This document shows positions 6,919-13,819 of a stretch of DNA of 34,571 nucleotides, one piece after another (positions within the stretch are counted from its first letter, which is position 1; every line of letters begins with the position of its first letter). The DNA is taken from contig JACRKX010000032.1 of NCBI GenBank assembly GCA_016219715.1, positions 1 to 34,571 of the forward strand, in the 5' to 3' direction. The stretch is from Actinomycetota bacterium (GTDB taxonomy: Bacteria > Actinomycetota > Thermoleophilia > Solirubrobacterales > JACPNS01). Both the position numbers and the translations under genes were made by a program. The notes beneath the pieces are model-generated. The model ran no database searches. It saw only the letters and a list, made by a program, of their open reading frames with translations, and was not told where the DNA came from.

Positions 6919-8094
6919 TCAGACTCGCTGGATCAGCGTGGCGGTGCCGATGCCGCCGCCGCAGCACATCGTGACGAGTCCGACCTCTTTGTCTTGGCGT
7001 TCGAGTTCGTGCAGCAGCGTCGTGATCAACCGGGCGCCGCTGCCACCAAGCGGGTGGCCCAGCGCGATGGCGCCGCCGTTGACGTTCACGCGGTCCCAGT
7101 CGGGATCGAGCTCCCGGCGCCAGGCCGCGACGACGCTCGCGAAGGCCTCGTTGATCTCGATCAGATCGATGTCGTCGATCTTCATGCCATTGCGATCGAG
7201 GATCTGCCGTGTGGCGGGGATTGGGCCAGTCAGCATGATCACCGGATCGACGCCCACCGTGACCTGGTCGATGATCTTCGCGCGCGGCTTGGCACCCAAC
7301 TCGGCGGCCTTGTCCGGACTCATCAACAGAACCGCGGCGGCGCCGTCGCTGATCTGAGAGCTGTTACCGGCGGTCGTCACGCCGTCGGGCTTGAACGCCG
7401 GCTTCAGGCCGGCTAGGGCCTCGATCGAGGTCTCGCGAATGCCCTGGTCGACCGCGATCGTGTCGCCGTTGACCTGGAACGGCATGATCTCACGGTCGAA
7501 GCGCCCCTCTTCGGTGGCCTGGGCGGCCAGCTGCTGCGAACGAAGGCCAAGCTCGTCGAGTTCGCTACGCGGGATCTCCCACCGCTCGGCGATCATCTCG
7601 CTGCTCAGGCCCTGGGGAATCAACTGGTAACGCGCCATCAGCTCGTCCGTGAACGGAACGCCGGTTTCGTCGGGGTGCATCAAGCCGAGGCCGAACGGGA
7701 TGTGCCCCATGTGCTCGACGCCGCAGCTGACGACGACGTCGTTTGCGCCCGACGCGATCAGACCGCTGCCGAGGTTGACGGCGTGCTGGCTGGAGCCGCA
7801 TTGCAGGTCGATCGTGGTGGCCGGTGTCTCGATCGGCAGGCCGGCCTGCAGCCAGGCGTTGCGACCGATGTTCAGCGACTGCTCGCCGATCTGCTGAACG
7901 CATCCGGCGATCACGTTCTCGACGGCGGACGGTTCGATTCCGGCGCGCTCGATCACCTCACCCTGCACGGCGCCGAGCAGCGCGTTGGGGTGCACGTCCT
8001 TGTAGACGCCCTTCTCCTTGTGGCCGCGCCCGATCGGGGTGCGTACGGCCTCGACGATCAACGCCTCGCGGCCTCCGCCTGACTGCATGGTCAT
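6919..8094 (-). CDS. Thiolase (acetyl-CoA acyltransferase family)
   Basis: A 391-residue thiolase, normal length for the family. It catalyses thiolytic cleavage of 3-ketoacyl-CoA or the reverse condensation. The nucleophilic cysteine is in DLQCGSSQHA (about residue 99), the GHPLGGSGAR motif supplies the active-site histidine (about residue 347), and CCGGGIG near the C-terminus supplies the second catalytic cysteine. NEAFA at about 315 is also typical. The start is ATG with GGAAGGA upstream; a second ATG two codons later is equally possible. It is divergent from a 3-hydroxyacyl-CoA dehydrogenase across 129 bases, so the two consecutive beta-oxidation steps probably share a control region. Whether it acts on long chains or acetoacetyl-CoA cannot be decided from sequence alone. 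Confidence 0.95.
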   Translation of the reverse strand: MTMQSGGGREALIVEAVRTPIGRGHKEKGVYKDVHPNALLGAVQGEVIERAGIEPSAVENVIAGCVQQIGEQSLNIGRNAWLQAGLPIETPATTIDLQCGSSQHAVNLGSGLIASGANDVVVSCGVEHMGHIPFGLGLMHPDETGVPFTDELMARYQLIPQGLSSEMIAERWEIPRSELDELGLRSQQLAAQATEEGRFDREIMPFQVNGDTIAVDQGIRETSIEALAGLKPAFKPDGVTTAGNSSQISDGAAAVLLMSPDKAAELGAKPRAKIIDQVTVGVDPVIMLTGPIPATRQILDRNGMKIDDIDLIEINEAFASVVAAWRRELDPDWDRVNVNGGAIALGHPLGGSGARLITTLLHELERQDKEVGLVTMCCGGGIGTATLIQRV

Positions 8095-8152
8095 AAAGGG
8101 TCTTATCCTTCCGGGTTCTCGCCGCCCACGCGGACGGCTGACAGATCACATT

Positions 8153-8175
8153 TATACAACGGGCAGCGATGCCCG
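8153..8175. promoter_or_regulatory. -10-like box and hairpin/operator between thiolase and hydroxyacyl-CoA dehydrogenase
   Basis: TATACA (8153-8158) is a -10-like hexamer for the plus-strand gene; its reverse side also reads TATAAA. Immediately after comes CGGGCA-GCGA-TGCCCG (8160-8175), a perfect 6-bp inverted repeat closing a GNRA-type loop. It could be an operator at the transcription start or a stable 5' hairpin. No good -35 was found. Confidence 0.35.
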
Positions 8176-8223
8176 CGGCCGGGTCTCGATCCGTTTCGGC
8201 CGCATCGGATTGGAGAGGTTGCT

Positions 8224-9033
8224 TTGAGCGAGTCACTTGGAATCGTCGGAAGTGGGCTGATCGCCTGCGGTCTTGCCGTGGCTTCGGCCAGCACCGGCCA
8301 CGAGGTCGTCATCCGCGCGCGCTCGGAAGAGTCGGTCGCGAAGGCGAAGGCCTCGATCGAGAAGCAGTGCTCGCGACTCGACAACCCCGAAGCCGCGCTG
8401 GCGCTGGTAAAGCACACCACCGACCTGGCTGACCTGGCCGATTGCAGCTACGTGATCGAAGCCGTCGGCGAGGACTACGCGATCAAGAATCCGCTTGCCG
8501 CCGAGATCGTGCAGCACATCGGCCCCGACACGGTGCTCGCCTCGACCACGTCTTCGCTGTCGGTCAACAAGCTGGCCGACGCCGCCGGCATCCCCGAGCG
8601 CTTCGTCGGCTTCCACGTCTTCTCGCCGGTGCCGGTGATGAAGCTGATCGAGATCATCTACGCCGACGCGGTCACCGAAGACGTCAAGGCCCGCTCGCGC
8701 GCGCTCTGCCACGCGATCGGCAAAGTCGGTGTCGAAGTCCCCGACACGCCCGGGTTCATCGTCAACCGGCTGCTGTTCCCGTATCTGTTCGATGCCGCGA
8801 GCTTCCTCGAGACATCCGGTCTTGAGCCCGAGGCCGTCGACACCGCAATGAAGCTCGGCGCGAACATGCCGATGGGGCCGCTGGCGCTACTCGACTACGT
8901 CGGTCTCGACGTCTCGATCGCGATCGGCGAGCAGATCGGAGCCGAGATCCCGCAGAACTGCCGCGACCTGCTGGACGCGGGCAAGCTCGGCCGCAAGAGC
9001 GGCCAGGGCTTCTACAGCTACGACAAGAAGTAG
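8224..9033 (+). CDS. 3-hydroxyacyl-CoA (3-hydroxybutyryl-CoA) dehydrogenase
   Basis: A 269-residue NAD(P)-dependent dehydrogenase that oxidises 3-hydroxyacyl-CoA to 3-ketoacyl-CoA, or the reverse. The N-terminal Rossmann fold has the GxGxxx glycine pattern (GIVGSGLIACG, residues 6-16). The family motifs follow in order: STTSSLS, the catalytic histidine in GFHVFSPVPVMKLIEI, and VPDTPGFIVNRLL. The short-chain, stand-alone architecture (no hydratase domain) matches Hbd/FadB2-type enzymes, which are usually about 280 residues. It starts at TTG 8224, supported by GGAGAGG at 8212-8218; no ATG or GTG is in a better position. It is divergent from the thiolase and convergent with a CorC-like gene only six bases away. 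Confidence 0.93.
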   Translation: MSESLGIVGSGLIACGLAVASASTGHEVVIRARSEESVAKAKASIEKQCSRLDNPEAALALVKHTTDLADLADCSYVIEAVGEDYAIKNPLAAEIVQHIGPDTVLASTTSSLSVNKLADAAGIPERFVGFHVFSPVPVMKLIEIIYADAVTEDVKARSRALCHAIGKVGVEVPDTPGFIVNRLLFPYLFDAASFLETSGLEPEAVDTAMKLGANMPMGPLALLDYVGLDVSIAIGEQIGAEIPQNCRDLLDAGKLGRKSGQGFYSYDKK

Positions 9034-9039
9034 CCGGCG

Positions 9040-10374
9040 CTATCCGGACGAGATCGCCGCGTGCTCGGCGGTCTCGTCCTTCGGCACTTCGGCGATGCGC
9101 ACCGCTTCGACGCGGTTCTCACGCACCGACTCGACGCGGATCAGGTAGCCGTTCGAGCGGATCGAGTCACCACGCTTCGGCAACCGGCCGAGTTCGCTGA
9201 AGACGTAGCCGCCGATCGAGTTGTAGGCGTCGCTGTCGACGTGTAGCTCGATGCCGTGGTCCTCGAGATCGACCAGCGGAACGTGGCCGCGCACGAACAG
9301 GTCGCCGTTTGCCAGCCTGCGCACGGCGGCAAGCGCAGGGTCGGTTTCGTCGTCGATCTCGCCGACGACCTCTTCGACGATGTCCTCGACGGTGACGATT
9401 CCGACTGTGCGGCCGTACTCGTCGACCACGATCGCCATCGACATGCGCTCACGCTGGAGGTCGGCGAGCAGGTCGTCGAGTGGCTTCGTCTCGGGAACTA
9501 TCAACGCGTCGCGCACCGCCTTGGCGATGCCGGCATCCTCGCCCTTGCTGAGCATCAGCCGCACGAGCGACGAAAGGTGCAGGACTCCCTTGATCTTGTC
9601 GGTCGAGCGGTCTTCGGTGACCGGCAGCCGGGTGTGACCGGAACTGGTGCAGCGGCGCAACGCGACCTCGACGGTGTCGTCGATGTCGATCGTCACCACG
9701 GCCGGGATCGGCGTCATCACGTTGCGGGCCTCGTTCTCGTGCAGCTCGAATACGCCGGAAAGCATGTGCGCCTCGCCGGCGTCGAGCGTGCGGTGCGATC
9801 GACCGTGCTCGACGAGCATGCGCAGCTCCTCGCCGGTCGCGCCGAGCTCCATCTCGCTGGCAGGCTTGATCCCGAACACACCGACGAGCCGGTTGGCAGT
9901 GCCGTTGAGCACGACGATGAACGGATGGAAGGCGCGACGGAAGTAGCCCAGCGGGGAGGCCGTCCAGCGGGCCGTTGCCTCGGGAGCGCTGATCGCGACC
10001 GACTTCGGAGCCAGCTCACCGATGATGATGTGCAAGACCGTGATGATGATGAACGCGAAGGCCACGGCGACCGCGATACCGGCGCTCTCGCCGAAGAGGT
10101 CGTTGAACAACGGCTCGAAGAGGTGGCCGAGAGCCGGCTCGCCGGCGAAACCGAGGCCGATCGACGCCATCGTGATGCCCAGCTGGCAGGCCGAGAGGTA
10201 CGCGTCGATGTGCCGGATCGCGTAGAGCGCCTTTTCGGAACGCTTGGATCCGTTCTCTTCGACGTCCTGTTCGAGCACGCTGGCGCGGGCTCGCACGAGC
10301 GAGAACTCGGCGGCCACGAAAAAGCCGTTGAGCAGGACCAGCAGCAGTGCGACGAGCAACAGCGTGGCGGTCAT
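9040..10374 (-). CDS. CorC/HlyC-family membrane protein (CNNM, CBS pair, CorC domain)
   Basis: A 444-residue integral membrane protein. Residues 1-180 form the CNNM/DUF21 membrane domain (three to four hydrophobic segments, with the family signature GxxAAEFSLVRAR at about 17-30 and a conserved IGELAPK stretch at about 118-124). Residues 200-340 form a CBS pair (VMTPIPAVVTID and VVDEYGRTVGIVTVEDIVEEVVGEI). The C-terminus is the CorC_HlyC domain (NSIGGYVFSELGRLPKRGD). Relatives take part in Mg2+/Co2+ export or homeostasis, often with adenine nucleotide or Mg2+ bound at the CBS pair. The older 'hemolysin' label is a family name and not evidence of toxicity. The ATG start lacks a clear ribosome site. 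Confidence 0.92.
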   Translation of the reverse strand: MTATLLLVALLLVLLNGFFVAAEFSLVRARASVLEQDVEENGSKRSEKALYAIRHIDAYLSACQLGITMASIGLGFAGEPALGHLFEPLFNDLFGESAGIAVAVAFAFIIITVLHIIIGELAPKSVAISAPEATARWTASPLGYFRRAFHPFIVVLNGTANRLVGVFGIKPASEMELGATGEELRMLVEHGRSHRTLDAGEAHMLSGVFELHENEARNVMTPIPAVVTIDIDDTVEVALRRCTSSGHTRLPVTEDRSTDKIKGVLHLSSLVRLMLSKGEDAGIAKAVRDALIVPETKPLDDLLADLQRERMSMAIVVDEYGRTVGIVTVEDIVEEVVGEIDDETDPALAAVRRLANGDLFVRGHVPLVDLEDHGIELHVDSDAYNSIGGYVFSELGRLPKRGDSIRSNGYLIRVESVRENRVEAVRIAEVPKDETAEHAAISSG

Positions 10375-10526
10375 CGTCGGCCGTCCAGCCGTGAGGTACT
10401 CAGTTGTGCCGCGGGCAGACAGCCACGCGGGCTGCTACTTCGCGGAGGTTCGTCTTCGGGAATCCCCATTGTCGAACTCAAGATAGCGCGGGATGCGGGC
10501 GGCAGGCCAGAACCTTGGGCGGGCGC

Positions 10527-10805
10527 TCAGGCAAGCGCGTCGATGGCGGCCGCGAGCGCGAAGTCGGCAGCCGTAAGGCCGCCCTGCGAGTGAGTGCTGA
10601 TCGTGAAGGTGATCTCCTTCCAGGAGATCGCGACGTCGGGGTGGTGGTTTGCGCGCTCGGCTTCGACGGTGACCGAGTTCAGGAAGTCGACCGCGCCCTG
10701 GAAGTCGCCGCGGTCGAAGGTGCGGACGATCGCCGCGCCGTCGCGCCGCCACCCGCTGAGCGCGGCAAGCCGCTCGTCGATCTCGGCGTCGGTGAGCAGA
10801 GACAT
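10527..10805 (-). CDS. phhB: Pterin-4a-carbinolamine dehydratase
   Basis: A 92-residue protein with the complete family signature: EAERANHHPDVAISWKEITFTISTHSQGGLTAADF, which contains the two adjacent histidines, the following His in THSQ and the Asp in the C-terminal helix. The enzyme dehydrates 4a-hydroxytetrahydropterin to recycle tetrahydrobiopterin for aromatic amino acid hydroxylases. No hydroxylase lies in the window, so the physiological substrate here is open; bacterial homologues also occur without one, sometimes as moonlighting factors. Length is typical. It sits divergently from the cobalamin-binding-type gene and 150 bases upstream of the CorC-like gene, and looks monocistronic. 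Confidence 0.93.
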   Translation of the reverse strand: MSLLTDAEIDERLAALSGWRRDGAAIVRTFDRGDFQGAVDFLNSVTVEAERANHHPDVAISWKEITFTISTHSQGGLTAADFALAAAIDALA

Positions 10806-10882
10806 CGCACCGAATCCTACGCCGATCCGCTGGCAAACGGTCGAGCCGCATCTGGACGCTACGGCGCGTTAGCGTTTCACCC

Positions 10883-11893
10883 ATGCGAATCGTGAGTCTC
10901 GTTCCCTCGGCCACCGAGTTCCTGTTTGCGATGGGGCTCGGGCCCGAAGTCGTCGGGGTGACGCACGAGTGCGACCATCCCGACGAAGCGGCCGACCTCG
11001 TGCAGTTGACGCGAAGCGTGATCGCGCCAGGGCTCGAGCCACGCGCAATCGACGCCGCGGTGCGCGAGCACACCGAGCGCGGCGCCGCGCTCTACGCGCT
11101 AGACGAGGAGCTGCTGGCCGAGTGCGAGCCGGATCTGATCGTGGCCCAGCAGCTCTGCGAAGTGTGTGCGGTTTCGTTCGACGACGTACGGGCGATGGCC
11201 GATCGGTTGCCGTCGCAACCGGCCGTGATCTCGCTCGACCCGACGACAGTCGGCGAGGTGCTCGGCTGCATCCGCACCATCGCTCAGGCAGTCGACGACC
11301 GGCGCGTGCTGCTGGGCGAACGGCCGCTCGACTTCGGCGACGGCGCAACCGACGCCGACTCGCCCGCCGACGGCGACTCAGGCGTCTCGCCCGGCTCCGC
11401 GAAGGATGCCGGCGTCGATCTGCTGCGCTCGCTCGCCGACCGGATCGACATGATCAAACTCGACCTGCGCGAACTGAGAGGCCAGGCCGGCGAGCGCCAG
11501 AGCGTCGTCGCACTCGAATGGCTCGACCCGCCGTTTGTCGGCGGTCACTGGATCCCGCAGATGATCGAGCTGGCCGGAGGCGTCGACCTGCTCGGCCTGC
11601 CCGGCGAGCGCTCGCGTCAGACCGACTGGAACGAACTGCGCGCCGCCGAGCCCGACGTCGTCGTGCTGATGCAGTGTGGGTACGACCTCGCGACGGCTGC
11701 CGGCGAGGCCGACGAGTACACCGAGGAGCTGCGGTCGCTCGGCGCCGCGCGCATCTTCGCCTGCGATGCCACCGCTTACTTCTCGCGTCCGGGTCCGCGC
11801 ATCGTCGACGGACTCGAGCAGCTCGCCCACGCGCTCCACCCGGCGCTCACGGCCGAGCCCGACACTGGGCGGATGATCGAGATCGAGCTCTAG
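10883..11893 (+). CDS. BtuF-type cobalamin-binding protein (no signal peptide)
   Basis: A 336-residue member of the periplasmic-binding-like family (BtuF/FepB fold, COG0614 type). It begins directly with the domain (MRIVSLVPSATEFLFAMGLGPEVVGVTHECDHP), continues with an EPDLIVAQQLCEVCAV strand, and ends with a second lobe (GGHWIPQMIELAGGVDLLG, EPDVVVLMQCGYD). These proteins normally bind vitamin B12 or metal chelates for an ABC importer. This one has no signal peptide or lipobox, like many actinobacterial 'cobalamin-binding' proteins, so export is doubtful and a cytosolic binding role is possible. An Asp/Ser-rich insertion (about residues 152-175) separates the lobes. No Shine-Dalgarno is visible, but TAGCGT lies seven bases before the ATG, as in leaderless genes. 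Its stop overlaps the convergent rhomboid-fusion gene by four bases. Confidence 0.85.
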   Translation: MRIVSLVPSATEFLFAMGLGPEVVGVTHECDHPDEAADLVQLTRSVIAPGLEPRAIDAAVREHTERGAALYALDEELLAECEPDLIVAQQLCEVCAVSFDDVRAMADRLPSQPAVISLDPTTVGEVLGCIRTIAQAVDDRRVLLGERPLDFGDGATDADSPADGDSGVSPGSAKDAGVDLLRSLADRIDMIKLDLRELRGQAGERQSVVALEWLDPPFVGGHWIPQMIELAGGVDLLGLPGERSRQTDWNELRAAEPDVVVLMQCGYDLATAAGEADEYTEELRSLGAARIFACDATAYFSRPGPRIVDGLEQLAHALHPALTAEPDTGRMIEIEL

Positions 11894-13179
11894 AGCGCCG
11901 CGATCGCCGGGAACTTGTTCTGCGCGACGATCACGGTCAGCGCGAACAGCGCGATCGTGCCGATCGCTCCGATCAGCACCGCCGGCACCTTGGAGCGGCC
12001 GAAAAGGCCGCGCGTCTCGTCTAGGTCGATCAGTAGGAAGGCCATCACGAGCCCGCCCACGAGCCCGCCGAGGTGTCCACCCTTCGCGATCCCTGGCACC
12101 GCGAAGGTCAGCAGCAGGTTGAGCACGATCAGGCCGCCAATACCCGACTCCCACGGGTTGATCCCGCGCGTGCGCTGTGCGATCAGCGCGGCGCTCATCA
12201 AGCCGAAGACGGCGCCCGAAGCACCGGCCGCCGAGACCGCCGGCTCGAGCAGCAGCGAACCCATCGAACCGGCGACCAGCGAGAAGAAATAGATGCCGGC
12301 AAAACGCACGCTGCCGATCGCCGGCTCGAGCTGCCGGCCGAGCAGAAACAGCAGCAACATGTTCATGCCGATGTGGATGAAGCCGAGATGCAGGAAGCCA
12401 CTGGTGACGATGCGCCACCACTCGCCATCGGCGACGAACGGCCCGAAGAAGACGCCGTGGTCGAGCACCGACCCGGATATCGAGCGCGAGAGGCCGCTGG
12501 CGCTGGATCCCGTCGATAGCTCGACGATGTACATGAGCACGTTGATCGCGATCAGCGCCGCGGTGACCGGAGCGACGTCGATCAGCCGTGGCTCGACGAC
12601 CTGCCGGGCGCTGATCACCCGGGTACGGTCGCCGGCACACTCTGGGCAGCGCATGCCGACCGGAGACGGCGTCATGCAATCGGGGCAGATCGGACGGCCG
12701 CAGCCGCTGCAGGCAACGGCGGTCTCGCGGTCGGGATGGCGGTAACACGTCGGCATCGCCGGGCGAAGCCTAGGAGGCATCGCGCGCCGCGCGGAACGCT
12801 CGACCTCGCGCCGAACGTCACCGAGCGCCCCGCCGAGCTTGCGCACTGCTTCCGCGCTCTTGTCCTGCTCGCGGCGGCGCGTGCGCAGACCGAGCACGAC
12901 CAACGCTCCGGCGGCTGCACCGCCCGCGGCCAGCGCCACGGCGGGCTTGACCCAGTTGCGTGGGTCGCGCATCGCGGCGAGCTCCCATTCAGAGAGTTCG
13001 GCGGCTGCGTCGTCGAGTGTGCGCTCGAGGCGTTGTTCGAGGCGCTCGACCCGCTCGTAGAGATGAGCCGGCGGCTCGACAGGCGTCAGCGCGATCGAGA
13101 GCATGCGCTCGATCGTCTCGTCGGTTCCATCCCAGATCTGGGATGCTCCGATGCGGGTTGCTTTTGCGTCGCCGTCCAT
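11890..13179 (-). CDS. Rhomboid intramembrane protease fused to a membrane-anchored helical N-terminus
   Basis: A 429-residue protein with three parts. Residues 1-76 are charged and helical with no cysteines; residues 77-98 form a membrane segment followed by RTRRR. Residues 142-182 form a B-box-like zinc ribbon (C145, H148, C157, C160, C165, C168, C178, C181), which is the usual start of actinobacterial rhomboids. Residues 203-429 are the rhomboid core, with HIHIGMN (N273), GASG with catalytic Ser321, and His369. No stop and no ribosome site precede the internal Met134 or Met142, so the fusion looks real. The gene follows an ECF sigma gene by eight bases, and its ribosome site (TAGGTAGG) overlaps the sigma stop codon. 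This placement suggests that the N-terminus controls the sigma factor. Positive-inside charge would put residues 1-76 outside the membrane, which argues against a simple cytosolic anti-sigma domain. Confidence 0.88.
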   Translation of the reverse strand: MDGDAKATRIGASQIWDGTDETIERMLSIALTPVEPPAHLYERVERLEQRLERTLDDAAAELSEWELAAMRDPRNWVKPAVALAAGGAAAGALVVLGLRTRRREQDKSAEAVRKLGGALGDVRREVERSARRAMPPRLRPAMPTCYRHPDRETAVACSGCGRPICPDCMTPSPVGMRCPECAGDRTRVISARQVVEPRLIDVAPVTAALIAINVLMYIVELSTGSSASGLSRSISGSVLDHGVFFGPFVADGEWWRIVTSGFLHLGFIHIGMNMLLLFLLGRQLEPAIGSVRFAGIYFFSLVAGSMGSLLLEPAVSAAGASGAVFGLMSAALIAQRTRGINPWESGIGGLIVLNLLLTFAVPGIAKGGHLGGLVGGLVMAFLLIDLDETRGLFGRSKVPAVLIGAIGTIALFALTVIVAQNKFPAIAAL

Positions 13180-13187
13180 ATCCGTAC

Positions 13188-13736
13188 CTACCTAACTACG
13201 TCGCTCGGCTGTGAAAGTTGCTCGGCTTCGGCGAGCGAGGCGCCGAGCTGCTTGATCGCCCGGTGCAACAGGACCTTCGTCGCGCCCTCGGTCTTGCCCA
13301 TCGCCCGCGCTATTTCGCCGTTGTCCATGCCCAGCGCAAAGCGCATGATCAGGGCCTCCCGGCGATCGTCTGGCAGGTCGGCGACCTTCTCGAAGACCGC
13401 GGCGAGCTCTTCGCGCGCGGCGACGAGCTGCTCGGTGTCGTGCTCGTCGGCGAACTCTCCGGCGGCCTCGAGCGGCGCTTGCGGTTTGCGCGAACGGTCG
13501 CGGTAGAGATTGATCGCGAGGTTCTGCGCGATCCGAATCAGCCACGGCCGCAGCGAACGGCCATCGCTTTCGGCCAGCGCCTTGGGCAGGTGCCGGTACG
13601 CCTGCAGGAAGACCTGCTCGCTGACGTCCTCGGCGTCGTGGTGGTTGCCGAGCCGGTAGTAGAGGAACGAGTAGACGTCGCGCAGGTGCGCCTTGTAGAG
13701 ATCGGTGAAGGCGCGATCCAGCGCTGCCTTGTCCAT
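13188..13736 (-). CDS. ECF-type RNA polymerase sigma factor
   Basis: A 182-residue sigma-70 family protein with only regions 2 and 4. Region 2 is at about 10-95 (YKAHLRDVYSFLYYRLGNHHDAEDVSEQVFLQAY, then RPWLIRIAQNLAINLYRDRSR); region 4 is at about 120-175 (LPDDRREALIMRFALGMDNGEIARAMGKTEGATKVLLHRAIKQL), with the helix-turn-helix. Length is normal for ECF factors. I chose the ATG at 13736, with GGAG six bases upstream; the GTG at 13748 has no ribosome site. The downstream membrane protein overlaps its translation signals, so both are probably made together. No classic zinc anti-sigma gene is present. Its target promoters are unknown; an autoregulated promoter would be expected in the roughly 80 bases upstream. 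Confidence 0.93.
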   Translation of the reverse strand: MDKAALDRAFTDLYKAHLRDVYSFLYYRLGNHHDAEDVSEQVFLQAYRHLPKALAESDGRSLRPWLIRIAQNLAINLYRDRSRKPQAPLEAAGEFADEHDTEQLVAAREELAAVFEKVADLPDDRREALIMRFALGMDNGEIARAMGKTEGATKVLLHRAIKQLGASLAEAEQLSQPSDVVR

Positions 13737-13819
13737 GGGAGTCTCCACCAGGTCAGACTACCGCCGCGCGAGTGGCCGCGGGTCCGAACGGAAGCGCCGC
13801 GAGACCTTCGCGACTGGCC

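Noticed and set aside
9256-10593. A 445-codon open frame on the plus strand opposite the CorC-like gene.
   Set aside because: Composition is typical of antisense shadow (His/Asp/Arg-rich), while the minus strand has clear CNNM, CBS and CorC motifs.
11890-13179. Two separate genes (a small membrane protein and a rhomboid).
   Set aside because: The frame is continuous, and neither internal Met (134 or 142) has a ribosome site upstream, so a single fused product is favoured, though not proven.
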